This document shows positions 12,236 to 21,560 of a DNA stretch of 64,000 nt, in pieces. Within the stretch, counting starts at the first letter, position 1; each line of letters starts with the position of its first letter. Made by a program: the position numbers and the translations under genes. Source of the stretch: Ostrinia nubilalis (taxonomy: Eukaryota; Arthropoda; Insecta; Lepidoptera; Crambidae); assembly GCF_963855985.1 (NCBI RefSeq), contig NC_087093.1, forward strand, positions 6,703,501 to 6,767,500, read 5' to 3'. Below the pieces are notes generated by a model. The model was not told the origin of the DNA and made no database searches. It was given only the letters and a program-made list of their open reading frames with translations.

Positions 12236-12563
12236 TATATGATGTTGATTAGTGTTTTACTAAATTTAAAAAAATAAGAGCGAAAACTTCTAGCATTACT
12301 TATAGTTGTAAAGAATCCAATCATGGCGAGTTTACAAAATATGAATGAGTGACTATAATTTGATTAGGGTAAATGTATTGTATAGGGTCCAGTCATGGAA
12401 ACTAAATTTCAAACAAATTATTTTGAAACAGTCACTTTTATACAAAAAAATCAAATAATGTAAGGATCCCAACTGTCATTTTACTTGATTTTCATGACAT
12501 ACTTATTCGTTACTTATTTCGACGGTTTTACCTGATTGGCACGTATCCCAATCTAAAGCTTTC
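12236..12563. other. Non-coding
   Basis: AT-rich sequence between the hAT nest and the first signal-peptide-like ORF. No promoter element can be assigned with confidence. Confidence 0.45.
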
Positions 12564-12725
12564 ATGTTACGAACTGTAGGCACCGCTTCCCAACTACTCC
12601 TAATAGCTCTATTCATCGTTATCCACGGTCAACACTCCAAACAAGACACTGAACTAAACCTGCATAGAATTTTAAATTACAACAGTGCCGCCATCTACTG
12701 CCAAACGCGTGATATGCTCAGGTAA
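12564..12725 (+). CDS. Small secreted-peptide-like ORF, or alternative first exon (hypothetical)
   Basis: A 53-codon frame starts MLRTVGTASQLLLIALF and ends CQTRDMLR-stop. Residues 9-21 (SQLLLIALFIVIH) form a strong hydrophobic core behind R3, as in a signal peptide with cleavage near HGQ at about 22-24. The rest is polar (HSKQDTELNLHRILNYN...) with a single Cys. The last codons overlap a good splice donor (CTCAG|GTAATG, after 12721). It could therefore be a first coding exon rather than a complete ORF. The ATG context (T at -3) is weak. It lies 0.4 kb upstream of the better-supported signal-peptide exon and could be an alternative start of the same gene. Function is not recognised, and a chance ORF is possible. 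Confidence 0.3.
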   Translation: MLRTVGTASQLLLIALFIVIHGQHSKQDTELNLHRILNYNSAAIYCQTRDMLR

Positions 12726-13149
12726 TGGCGTCTCGGGCGTTCGTTCGTTGCGTTGTTGCTACTTCCATAAACCGGATCGGCCCGATGGAAACTTTGTGCT
12801 GTCTCTTTCACTCTCAGCAGTTTACCGCCAGCCTTGAGCCGACCGTTGCTCGAACGTGACGTGTCTGTTGCTCATTTTGCCGGATCTCGCGCCAAAGTTT
12901 ACCCTGAGGATTGAAAAATGTGATAGTGCTTGAAGTGAACTTAGTTTGTAAGAGTTTGTGTATATTGTTTCACCTGACTCGGATACAAGTGACATACAGA
13001 AGTGCACATATTTACTGGATTTAGTAAGAATGCAAGACAGTTATGTTAAAGTTTTGTAAAAAAAGTAGTGAAAGATGGGCGCGTAAGAATCGTTGAAAAG
13101 TGTTCAAATATTCCTTACAAAGTTGTATGTATAAGTGCCAACTGCTACC
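12690..13149 (+). promoter_or_regulatory. CpG-richer promoter / 5'UTR region
   Basis: Against an AT-rich background, 12690-12900 is locally rich in CG dinucleotides (ggcgtctcgggcgttcgttcg, accggatcggcccgatgg, ctcgcgccaaag). It ends about 250 bp before a strong ATG. No TATA box or unambiguous initiator can be called. The segment up to 13149 holds several upstream ATGs with quick stops (for example atgtgatag at about 12918), as expected of a leader sequence. Transcription start is unknown. Confidence 0.5.
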
Positions 13150-13201
13150 ATGGGGACTAACCGGCTGCTTTCACCGTTTACTTTGCTGCTGATTTGTACA
13201 G
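13150..13201 (+). CDS. First coding exon: signal peptide of an unidentified secreted or membrane protein
   Basis: The ATG has an excellent context (acc-ATG-G, A at -3 and G at +4). It encodes MGTNRLLSPFTLLLICT plus one base of the next codon, then a strong donor (ACAG|GTAAGC). R5 followed by LLSPFTLLLIC is a classical signal sequence with a likely cut after the exon junction. An ATG-plus-signal-peptide exon ending in phase 1 before a very long intron is common in insect extracellular genes such as immunoglobulin-superfamily receptors. Nothing here proves that family. The frame stays open into the intron but loses protein-like composition. Candidate next exons in compatible phase are at 14881-14919 and 48724-48783. 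The gene itself is not recognised. Confidence 0.6.
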
Positions 13202-14880
13202 GTAAGCGGCTGCCTACTTTACTTTCTGACTCAACGGCGACGACGCTTCTCACGGCCGCGTGTCGTTCTGCGAGCCTGTGTGTTTCTAAGAATGTAAATG
13301 TATGCATGCATGTACGTACGTGTTTGCTTTCATTAAACTTAAGTACTAGCCAGTAGAGACACTAGTGTAGGATACTAAATTAAATTTTGCATGCTCGGTT
13401 GGAAACCATTACGAAGTTTAAGCAAACTTTTGTGACAAAGGCTTCGTTTGAATTCAATCGTGATCAGTACGTTTAGATTTTGCAATCAAATAGAAAATTG
13501 TTAAATGTAGACAAAGTAGATCCTAAAAGTATTCACAGGTGATTCACGAAATTCAACTTTATTTTGCAAGTTCAGCTTTACTTCAACCGATGAAAAATTT
13601 GAACAATGAATCAGAATTATTGCCAAAAGCTGTTTACAATGGAAGAATAAATGAGACGAACTGTTGTGCCCACATCAGCCGCAAATTTAAATACAAGTGG
13701 TTTGTTGTTTGTGTTGTGACAATTACTTTTATTGACAGAACTCCAATCATGGTCAGTGTTTTGTTGTTTCTGCTAATAAAGATTATGTATGGTTCATATT
13801 ATTCATTAAATGTGCAAAATTGTATCCCGAGTTTGAACTGGTGATCCTTGAATTTAAACTTAAGTTGTTACAATCATGGCTGCACGCCGTTAGAGAACTG
13901 CAAACTTGTAACCCGCAGAGCTGTAGAATGTTAATGGCCATGGTGACTGGTGCGTCTGGTGACTGGCGCTCAGCGACGAATAAGGTTTAGTCAACAATCG
14001 GAATAACAAAGTAAAAAAGTCTGCACAAAGCGGGTAAGTAATAAAAGAAACAAAAAGATCTCTCTACATAAAACAAACAAAGAAAATCGCTTAGAGGGTC
14101 TTATCTAAAACTCTTGGAATTTTCGATACAACTTTTTACAAAACTTTTTTGAGGCTTATAATACATATAATAAAATTTAAGTTATCGCCTTGCACTTAAA
14201 AAGTACACAAAAGTAAAGTTAAATAGGTAATTATTTTAATTATTGTCAAAAAAAGAAAAAAAACCTAGAAGATACTAACTATGACTTTTGCATTAGGTTT
14301 GCAGCAACCGGAAGAAAATATTAATCTTAGGTCTGGCGCTCCAGACTAGGTTGTCTCAGAGAGTCCTTGAGTTATTAATACTTCTAATAAGTTTAAAAAT
14401 TGAGGGAGGTTATTACTTAAGCAATTATTATGTTTGCTTTAGTAATAATAACTTCAAACATTCTGGTACCTAACTCAAAGCGGGATGCTTTACAACTGTT
14501 TGTGATGTTTTACCTTTTTAATTTGTCAATTCTATAAAATATTGTGATAAAAGGCAAAGGAAGGTATAAGATATTATATGAACTCCGTTAATATTGTCCT
14601 TTTCGATGTATTTATAAAGCCATGCATTTTAAAATAACGTCTGGTTTCAAATTGCAATTTGAGATAGCAGCACTAGAAATATCGCGATTTGGCAGCACGT
14701 ACAGCTTCAATTTTTCTACATTATTATTCCAAACGACATCTTAAACCAGATACACGTGGTGACCTTTTTCACAAACGAGTGATTTTTAAAATTCGACTGT
14801 TGTTTTGTTTGTTTTGGGCACGCATATCTCGTAAATTCGTCCATCGGTTAATTGGTGTTTGTTTTGCTTTGTACGCGCAG
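13202..14880 (+). other. Putative intron 1 sequence
   Basis: It begins with a consensus GTAAGC donor. No mobile element is bounded within it. Long AT-rich frames here (for example 13539-13844) lack splice context or domains. Confidence 0.45.
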
Positions 14881-14919
14881 AAATGTCAATCTGGTCTGGT
14901 GTCAGGAAGAGACAAGATG
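14881..14919 (+). CDS. Candidate 39-nt micro-exon (phase 1-1)
   Basis: It is preceded by a pyrimidine-rich acceptor (gtttgttttgctttgtacgcgcag) and followed by ATG|GTAAGG. In the phase exon 1 requires it reads EMSIWSGVRKRQD plus one base, open and length-divisible by three. If real, it would be a cassette exon that does not disturb the frame. Short open intervals with good splice sites occur by chance in tens of kilobases, so support is weak. Confidence 0.2.
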
Positions 14920-16678
14920 GTAAGGACATTAATTATGTAGAATCGCAAATGTACTGACTGAAAGGAAAGTCTTTAGTCTTCATCTCGTTGCGTGCTGCGC
15001 GTGGCAGATAACGCCTTCCTCTTTGTTCCTATCCACCGTCAGTCCCCGGAAATCTCACATAAGTAATCTACCTAAAACATGACAGAAAACATTTCGCGCT
15101 AAGCGGTTAGCCTTTGTAAACCGACGACTGAAGCCTTTGTAGTTAACCAGTGGCAATTTTTTATTCCATTTTACACCACCACATAAATGTATTCACAATT
15201 TTTGGGGTAGCTGCGCCCAAAAGGTAGGTATTAATTATATGATGGGTATGTATCCAGCGCGATGTTGATGGGGTAGTATTTATTTATAATTATATCAAAT
15301 TATATTTATCTGAGAACTACCTACGAATCATCACTCACCTACCACCTTCTCATTTACCAGGTTACATCGCGGGTTAACGCTCGTTTACGTGAATATGTTT
15401 GCGATTTCTGAGCCTTGTTATATACAATACATCATCACTATTGCAGACCCTGTCGACAAAAAGAAGCATGTAATCATGAAAATCTGACGTTACCTACCGT
15501 TGTGAAAACTAATAACAATGTTAATGTCTGATTACTTTCATCATATTACTTTACTCATGTTGTCTTTGCACACTTTCGTAAGACGAAACCTGCTTGTAGT
15601 CGTTTGTACATTTAAAAAAATACTTTTTTTTAAATTTAATCTTTAAATAACTAATATTTTCAATGTATCGCTGTTGGTCACTTTAAATAAATAAATCTAT
15701 TTTTTTTAATACATTATGTAAGCGCGAGTCTAATTGGGTACTATTCCCGTTTTACGTGATTAATTCTAGCGTATGAAATTTCAAAATCCTAATTGTTACT
15801 GCATAGTCTATCCAATTACAGCACGCCGCGAACTACCGCAAAGTGGTGTTATAATGCAGGTGGTGAAATTCAGATTTTTTCAAAATTACTTTAATTGCAT
15901 CTGCGTTTTAAAAATTAACAAGGAAACTGGGTTTTTAAACTAAAGTGTAACTCGGTAACCGTTTAATTATGGTGCAAATAAAAAAAAAAAATCCAAATTA
16001 TGAACAATGTATGTACGCGCCATAAATTGATTTGGAAAGTCACTATATTATGTACCTGTTTGCGCAAAGTCTATGATTGGGTCGTTTACCCTAAATATTA
16101 AATTTGCTTTTGTGTCGGTAAGCTTGCAGCTGAAAGGTATTGAAGTTTTAAAATTAATTATTGTGTAGCTTGACTTGCCGTCCGTTACGTCAATTTTTTT
16201 GATAAGGGCAACATAGTGTAAGGTAGGAATAATGTATCAAAGGTTCATTCTAATACATAAGAAATGACTTAACTTCCAAAATTCCGAGGCCTTTTTAAGC
16301 ATACCCTTTATAACTTAGGCACTTTCCCTGTATATTTATTCGTAATGGATTAGCATCGACATAAATCTCGCAGGCTTAAGAAACACCATTTTAAATAATC
16401 TACGGGAAAGTTCGCGTGTTTTGCCACAATAGAGATAGCGGACGAATTTCAACATTGTTAAGGAAAAATTAACGTTGCCTAGCTACTGTTAATTAATTCA
16501 TAATTTGAATTTGGTTGTTTTTCACGAAATTAGGTGGTATCTTACTTAGTTAAGTAGAACAGTGCCCTACACTTTGACCGACTTTTATAATTTTAAAAAG
16601 TTTTCACCAGCCTTATTAAAAACCGTTTAAAGTATTTTTTAAGTTTTACCCCTGCAATGCGATGGTAAATACGAGTTA
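14920..16678. other. Non-coding (putative intron)
   Basis: No gene or bounded element is seen. Composition is AT-rich with scattered T-rich runs. Confidence 0.45.
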
Positions 16679-16727
16679 CTTTTCAACCGACTTCAAAAAA
16701 GGAGGAGGTTCTCAATTCGACCCGTAT

Positions 16728-16762
<35 letters not shown>

Positions 16763-17330
16763 CTATGTTTGTTACGCGATAACTCCGCCAATTATGAACC
16801 GATTTGAACAAATCTTTTTTCGGCGTATAGGTAATACCTCAAGGGTGGTCCCATTTAAATTTAATAATAAAAAAAACAACCCCCAAGGGTGGAAAATTGG
16901 GGATGAACTTTTTTATACGCAATATCTCCGCCGATTATGAACCAATTTTTTTTGGTCTCAGTGTACTGCCTACCTTCAGTGGTAACATCAAGGTAATAAT
17001 TAGTTAACTAAAAAGCAAGAAATAAGTAAAATTTTATAAAAAAAAATAAAACCGACTCCAAAAAACCTACACTAAAACGTAGAAAAATAATTACTAATTA
17101 CCTACTTATTTATTAGGACGAATTATTAATATTTATGTAGGTTTACCATGATTGATACTTTTGGAGTCGGTGCAGGCAAACTTTACATGTTTCATAATCT
17201 TGGCACCGACTCCAGAAGTATCAATCATGGTATACCTACATAAATATTAATAATTCGTCCTAATAAATAAGTAGGTAATTAGTAATTATTTTTCTACGTT
17301 TTAGTGTAGGTTTTTTGGAGTCGGTTTTTT
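16679..17330 (+). repeat. AACCGACTTC-terminus repeat, copy 2, with palindromic 3' part
   Basis: It starts ttttcaaccgacttcaaaaa plus ggaggaggttctc, has a T-run of more than 30 (about 16729-16762), and then one module ending gataactccgccaattatga. This is collinear with the reverse complement of 4023-4448 until about 16945. It closes with ttttttggagtcggttttttt at 17310-17330, which corresponds to the other terminus of the family. The last 280 bp form a near-perfect foldback, described separately. Confidence 0.7.
17048..17327. repeat. 280-bp near-perfect palindrome with 29-nt loop
   Basis: The left arm 17048-17173 (aaaccgactccaaaaaacct ... tttggagtcggtgc) is the reverse complement of the right arm 17203-17327 (gcaccgactccagaag ... 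ttttggagtcggttt) over about 125 bp, with only a few mismatches. The loop 17174-17202 is aggcaaactttacatg plus ttcataatcttg. Each arm carries a CCGACTCC / GGAGTCGG box at both its ends. The right arm looks like the normal 3' end of the surrounding repeat, so the left arm is probably an inverted duplicate of it (inference). Confidence 0.85.
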
Positions 17331-18022
17331 TACACAGGTCATGCATAATCTAACATTTGGAGTGAGCTTATACCAAAAGCCAACAGATAGGAGCGTAGAA
17401 TTAAAAAAATATAGAGACAGAGAAAATGTAATTCGTATTTTAGGCAACGCCAGTGATGCTCTGTTGAGAGAGTGAAATCATGTTTTCGAAAACCGGTTTC
17501 GGTGCAGGTGTGCGCCGACCGGTGTGCGGCGAGTGGATTCTATCTTTAAAAATTGCCGTTGACTGATCCACTGTTTGGAGCAATTTAACCTACTAACTTC
17601 AATCGAAAATAAGCATCCGATTACATATTTCAGTATTTTGAATATGTACGATTGCACCTAACCATCCGTGAAATTTTGTGGTTATTCGCTTGCAATATAA
17701 TATGTAATTTTAATATTAGGTACTCACAACATTACCTGCAAACAAGTTATTTCACAAAAGTGTTCTTTCTAAATTCTCAATTATTACATTTTTACACGGA
17801 TTTTGAATAATCTTTTAAATATTGATATTTTACGCGTCAGTTTTGAAGATACTTAGTATACTTAGTCGATGGCATTTAATATTATACATTTAATAAATTT
17901 ATTATAAAACCGCATCTATAAGAACTGCATAAGATTGAAAGTTGTTTAGTTTGATGTGCCGTCGTCTGTAGACAACAAGACCCTGTACACTCGGTTCCAT
18001 CACGGTTTCACCTTCGGCTTGG
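17331..18022. other. Non-coding
   Basis: No element is bounded here. Around 17470-17540 there is a GC-richer patch (gtttcggtgcaggtgtgcgc) without a convincing exon. Confidence 0.45.
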
Positions 18023-18030
18023 GATACGTA

Positions 18031-18036
<6 letters not shown>
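18023..18036. repeat. 14-bp target-site duplication, left copy
   Basis: GATACGTACGATCC lies immediately before the poly(T) that represents the LINE's poly(A) tail. An identical copy is at 21137-21150. The site contains the palindrome CGTACG. Confidence 0.92.
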
Positions 18037-18069
<33 letters not shown>

Positions 18070-18301
18070 TGAGGAAATGCTTTGCGCATACCCCGGGCCG
18101 CGGGGGCAGCCAGGGGTTATGTGGGACTCTCCCCGCCAGCAGGACGGGGACTACCCACTAAAACCTCATGGGGTCCTCTGCTAGCGCGATATGAGGTGCA
18201 CATAGGGCTTACCAAGGGCTTAACACCACGTGTGCACCTCGCGCATCTGCCGCAACCGGCTCCCTCCAAAGCGCGCGGAACACCCGCGCGCGCTCTGGGA
18301 C
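18037..18301 (-). other. 3'UTR and poly(A) tail of the half-LINE
   Basis: The T-run 18037-18066 is the poly(A) tail on the minus strand. Between it and the ORF1 stop (TGA at 18302-18304) lie 235 bp that are GC-rich and hairpin-prone (for example gcgcgcggaacacccgcgcgc). I translated the minus-strand frames and saw no endonuclease or reverse transcriptase motif. The 115-codon frame overlapping 18117-18464 is a shadow of ORF1. Confidence 0.8.
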
Positions 18302-20875
18302 TCACTTCGTTGAGGGCCTCCTCCCCCCGGAGGGTACCCCCTGTGAGCTTGCTGCCTGTGAGGCCTGCTCCTTGGTCAGGCGGTCGGCGACTGCGAGGGA
18401 GAACTCCTCGCAGGACGCAACTACCACCTTCTTCGCTTTGGAGAGCTGTTTCGGCACGGGACACTTTCTGGTCCCTGCCACGTGGTCAGCAGCTCTCCCC
18501 TCGGCTGCGCACAAGGCGCATTTAAGCGCCGCAGCCGAGCAGCCTCTCTGTCTATGGCCGGGTTCGCCGCAGCGGAAGCACAGCGGACTGCGATCCACCG
18601 CGGCCGCGCAGTTGTGCGCCATATGGCCCTCGCCCCAACACGCGAGGCACCGCAGGGCCCTCGGTTTGAGCAAGGTGACCTGCACCGAGGACCAGCCGAT
18701 TAGCAGCCGGCGGGTATCGGCCAACTGCTTAGCGGCCTTCTGTGGCATCCGCACGATCACGCTGCGCGTGTGTCTTTCCGATATTTTGCCCACGACAATA
18801 GCGTCCGCTGGGCATCTCCCCTTCTCAGCCAATATGGCTGCGATGTCCTCCGCCTTCACCGAGTCATCTAGACCCGTGAGGCGAAGGTCTTCCACCTTCG
18901 TGGGCCGCGTGATGAAAATCACATTTGGCCGGAATTGCGGTACCGCTTTTAGTGCAGCAGCCAGGCGGTCCGCCTTCTCGTCTGCTTCTGGCCCTAATAC
19001 AACCAGGAGCTTTGTGTCCGTCCGAGACTTCTTCATCCGGACACCATCCGGGATGCCTAGCGCGGCCAAGTCGATCGTCTCCTTGGCCTTGCGCATGACC
19101 TTTTCATATGTCATCTCATACCGGATGGCATCCGGGTCCAGCTTAAGGGCCACCACTGCGGTTGTGGAGATCCTCACTTTGCGCGGGTTTCCCTTAGCGC
19201 GGCTTGGCCCAGGCTTCGCTTTTGGTGCAGACTTAGCGCCTTCTGGCGCCTTGCCCTGCCTTCCTTTCTTTAGCTTGCCACGCTTAACTACCTCAGTCCA
19301 CTCTGTATCCATAGACGCGGGAGGAGGTGGTAGCGGGCGGGGTTCTGCTGGTGTTTGTGGGGGTGCGGTTTTCTTACCCCTCTTTCTCTTCCCCTTGACT
19401 GGCGCGGGAGCATCCGCTGCCTTGGGGGCGGCAGCCGTTGCCTTCCGAGCGGTGGCTGCCGCCCGAGGGGCGGTAGCTGCCGCCTTTGGGGCAATATTCG
19501 GAGCCTTTTTAGGTGCCGGTTTCGTCGGGGCCTTCGACCTTGTGTTGGCCGAAGGTGTCGCATGAGGCAGCGGAGGGAACTCGGTCTCCATTGCTGTTTC
19601 TCCGTTGGTATCCCGATCCGTTGCCAACGGAGGACGGAGTCGCTGTTCCGGGAGGAGGCGTCCCTCTAGCGCGTCGAAACGTGCGTTGAGCATGACGCCT
19701 ACTTTTTCGAACACGCTTCGCTCGACGTCCTCCAATGTCTGGCGAGCCTTTCTCTTGGGGGGTGGTGGCGGCGGAGCGGGAGCGGGAGCGGCTGCAACTT
19801 GCGCACCGCTCATCGCCTCCTTGAGCCGAGTGATTTCGGCCCTGAGCTCGGCCACCTCCTGTTTTAGTTGGGCGTTGGCGACACCCAACCTGTGTACCTC
19901 CTCGTCCTTCTGGCGCGATGACATGGCCTTCAAGACGGTCTCGATGGTGACTGCGGCTTCGTTGAGGGCACCTCTAACGGTACTCTTTAAGTTGCCGCAC
20001 GATCCGGTCAGCTTGATGACTGCCTCGGCACTGTCACGGATGGTCCGCTCCATCTCCTCGGCAGTCATGTCAGTCGTCATTAACTCCGCACGGGCACGCG
20101 CCAATTTCATGCGGCGTGTGTAGGAGACCGCCATCTCTTCCGGGTCCGGTGAGGCGGCCAGTCTGCCCGCCCCAGAGGTGGTAGGTCTGCCGCAGCTTCG
20201 CGGCTTCTTCAAATGCGGCCCTCGAGCGCCACGCCCCCGTCGCCCACTGGCAAGTTTAGGGGTGTCCTCCTCACTATCGGCCAAGTCCCCAGGGAGGGAG
20301 CGCTTCACTCCCGCCCGCGAGAGCGAGCTATCCACGCTCTCCGCTAGGGACATGTCGTCCTCCTCTTCGTCCGAGTAAACGCCGGACAGAACAGATATTC
20401 TGTCCGATGCGACGTCGTCAGTCCATGACTCATAACCCTGAGTGTCACGTCCAGCTTGGCCACCTACTCGGGCGACGTCGTCTACCCGCTCGGTGACCGT
20501 GTCGCCTACTCGCGCGGGAGTCGCGCTCTGACTGGATGTCGGAGCGGTCTCGACCGCACGCTCGGCGACCTTCTCACTTTTATCAGCCTGCTTCTTCGAC
20601 GGTGCAGGGCCTCCGAACATAGCCCGGAGCCTGGTCCCATCAAAGGAAGGTCTCATCTTCTCCACTCTTACCACTATCTCCTTCTCCTTCCCACCTGCGG
20701 AAAGCACAGAACGCGTTGCGGCTCCCCCAGATACGTGAGCCGAGACCGCCGAGGCGGTGAGGGATTCTCCGGCATTGCCGGTACCCTCCTGGGGTATACA
20801 TTCATTTTTCTTTGCGTCCATGCTTGTTTTACTGCTTACGGGCGCAGCTGCCCCACCTCCACGACGGAGTAGCAT
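18302..20875 (-). CDS. ORF1 (Gag-like RNA-binding protein) of an R1-clade LINE, intact
   Basis: The 857-residue protein has no internal stop. It probably coats element RNA in a ribonucleoprotein particle. Order: an acidic Ser-rich region (about 120-205), a basic stretch (about 210-232), a coiled coil (about 320-355, heptads such as LKQEVAELRAEITRLKEAM), a Pro run (about 366-373) and an Ala/Pro/Lys-rich linker (450-570). Next comes a conserved gag-type globular region (about 570-735). Three C-terminal zinc knuckles follow: C743-C746-H751-C756, C766-C769-H774-C779 and C786-C789-H798-C805. Two CCHC motifs plus a third of spacing CX2CX8HX6C is the standard R1/Jockey ORF1 arrangement. Translation may start at M1 or at M19 (MDAKKNE). 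Length and motifs match autonomous R1-type ORF1s, so the protein is probably functional. Confidence 0.92.
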   Translation of the reverse strand: MLLRRGGGAAAPVSSKTSMDAKKNECIPQEGTGNAGESLTASAVSAHVSGGAATRSVLSAGGKEKEIVVRVEKMRPSFDGTRLRAMFGGPAPSKKQADKSEKVAERAVETAPTSSQSATPARVGDTVTERVDDVARVGGQAGRDTQGYESWTDDVASDRISVLSGVYSDEEEDDMSLAESVDSSLSRAGVKRSLPGDLADSEEDTPKLASGRRGRGARGPHLKKPRSCGRPTTSGAGRLAASPDPEEMAVSYTRRMKLARARAELMTTDMTAEEMERTIRDSAEAVIKLTGSCGNLKSTVRGALNEAAVTIETVLKAMSSRQKDEEVHRLGVANAQLKQEVAELRAEITRLKEAMSGAQVAAAPAPAPPPPPPKRKARQTLEDVERSVFEKVGVMLNARFDALEGRLLPEQRLRPPLATDRDTNGETAMETEFPPLPHATPSANTRSKAPTKPAPKKAPNIAPKAAATAPRAAATARKATAAAPKAADAPAPVKGKRKRGKKTAPPQTPAEPRPLPPPPASMDTEWTEVVKRGKLKKGRQGKAPEGAKSAPKAKPGPSRAKGNPRKVRISTTAVVALKLDPDAIRYEMTYEKVMRKAKETIDLAALGIPDGVRMKKSRTDTKLLVVLGPEADEKADRLAAALKAVPQFRPNVIFITRPTKVEDLRLTGLDDSVKAEDIAAILAEKGRCPADAIVVGKISERHTRSVIVRMPQKAAKQLADTRRLLIGWSSVQVTLLKPRALRCLACWGEGHMAHNCAAAVDRSPLCFRCGEPGHRQRGCSAAALKCALCAAEGRAADHVAGTRKCPVPKQLSKAKKVVVASCEEFSLAVADRLTKEQASQAASSQGVPSGGRRPSTK

Positions 20876-21136
20876 ACTAGATACCCTCTAGCCATTCATC
20901 CCCTCGGCCCCCGCCAGACCTTAGGATTAGGGGTTTTAAAGACTTTTCCTTGTCTTGACCCCGACTTCCGTAGCCGGGGCCCCCGGCCCCCCTCCGTTGG
21001 GGGGTTACGGGTTGCCCGACAGGCCCGTCGAGTTGACGCGACCTGCCGCGCCGGTGAGGAGTCAGCCGCCCGCGTGACAGAACACGCGGACGTTGCCCGG
21101 GATGCACCACGGGGAGGTCCCTCACCATCGCACCCC
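20876..21136 (-). promoter_or_regulatory. 5' leader / internal promoter region of the half-LINE
   Basis: A 261-bp GC-rich segment precedes ORF1 on the minus strand, including a run resembling GGAGGGGGGCCGGGGGCCCCGG (about 20979-21000). LINEs of this type carry their promoter internally at the 5' end. No core element can be pinned down by eye. Two frames of 83 and 91 codons in this leader look like composition-driven shadows. Confidence 0.5.
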
Positions 21137-21150
21137 GATACGTACGATCC
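21137..21150. repeat. 14-bp target-site duplication, right copy
   Basis: GATACGTACGATCC, identical to 18023-18036. Together they define the insertion limits to the base. Confidence 0.92.
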
Positions 21151-21389
21151 TGCCTCTACTGGAATAATCAACTTAGCACATTTTTTATCATGAGGTTATC
21201 TGCGTTGTTAAACCATCTATTATTTTCCCAGAATTTCGGAAAAGCGTCTGATTTCAGGGCGAACTCGAAACCAGGTGTTCGGTCTAGACCGAAGATTAGA
21301 TCTGTCTAACACGGCAAACAATTGCGATAAATCCTCTCTGTCCATGTCCTTCACTCATACCGGCGTTTAAAGGCGAGCGCGAAAGACAA

Positions 21390-21560
21390 ATGGTGGGTCA
21401 CGTATTAAAGGATTGCAATAAAAAGGATGAACCCTCAAAATGTGCGACCTGCTTGCACTTCAAAAAGCCCAACAATCACAAGACAGGTGACGCTGAGTGC
21501 CCTGCTAAGAAACTAGCAGAACAAAGATATATTAACACCATAGATTACGAAGGCGCATAA
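21390..21560 (+). pseudogene. C-terminal fragment of a second retrotransposon Gag (zinc knuckles)
   Basis: A 56-codon frame reads MVGHVLKDCNKKDEPSKC, then ATCLHFKKPNNHKTGDAECP, and stops after TIDYEGA. It holds the tail of one knuckle (GHVLKDC) and a full C18-C21-H30-C37 knuckle of spacing CX2CX8HX6C, the same as the third knuckle of the neighbouring R1 ORF1. The sequence is otherwise different, so it is a separate element family. The upstream half is lost or frameshifted: no CX2C of the first knuckle is visible upstream. No reverse transcriptase follows, only a 3'UTR-like stretch and a TTTA tail. Confidence 0.65.

Larger units (their letters stand above)
18037..21136 (-). mobile_element. R1-clade non-LTR retrotransposon carrying ORF1 only (half-LINE)
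   Basis: Read on the minus strand, the 3.1-kb insertion starts GGGGTGCGATGGTGAGGG (21136). It has a 261-bp 5' leader, an 857-codon ORF1, a 235-bp 3'UTR and a 30-nt poly(A) tail (18037-18066). A perfect 14-bp duplication flanks it, so this is a complete, young, target-primed integration rather than a 5'-truncated relic. R1-clade elements normally carry a second ORF of about 1000 codons (endonuclease plus reverse transcriptase) straight after ORF1. Here nothing of it is present, and the ORF1 stop is followed directly by the 3'UTR. Base composition is far GC-richer than the surroundings. It is either a deletion derivative or an ORF1-only lineage. Confidence 0.9.

Noticed and set aside
18372..20872. 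Long plus-strand open frames (397, 172 and 138 codons) opposite the LINE ORF1
   Set aside because: They are antisense shadows of the GC-rich, intact minus-strand ORF1. They contain no recognisable domain, whereas the minus strand has zinc knuckles and a coiled coil.
17958..21320. An open frame (NKTLYTRFHHGFTFGLGY...) that would run across the half-LINE's empty site
   Set aside because: About 80 codons open only if the insertion is removed. There is no recognised domain, start or splice context, so chance cannot be excluded.
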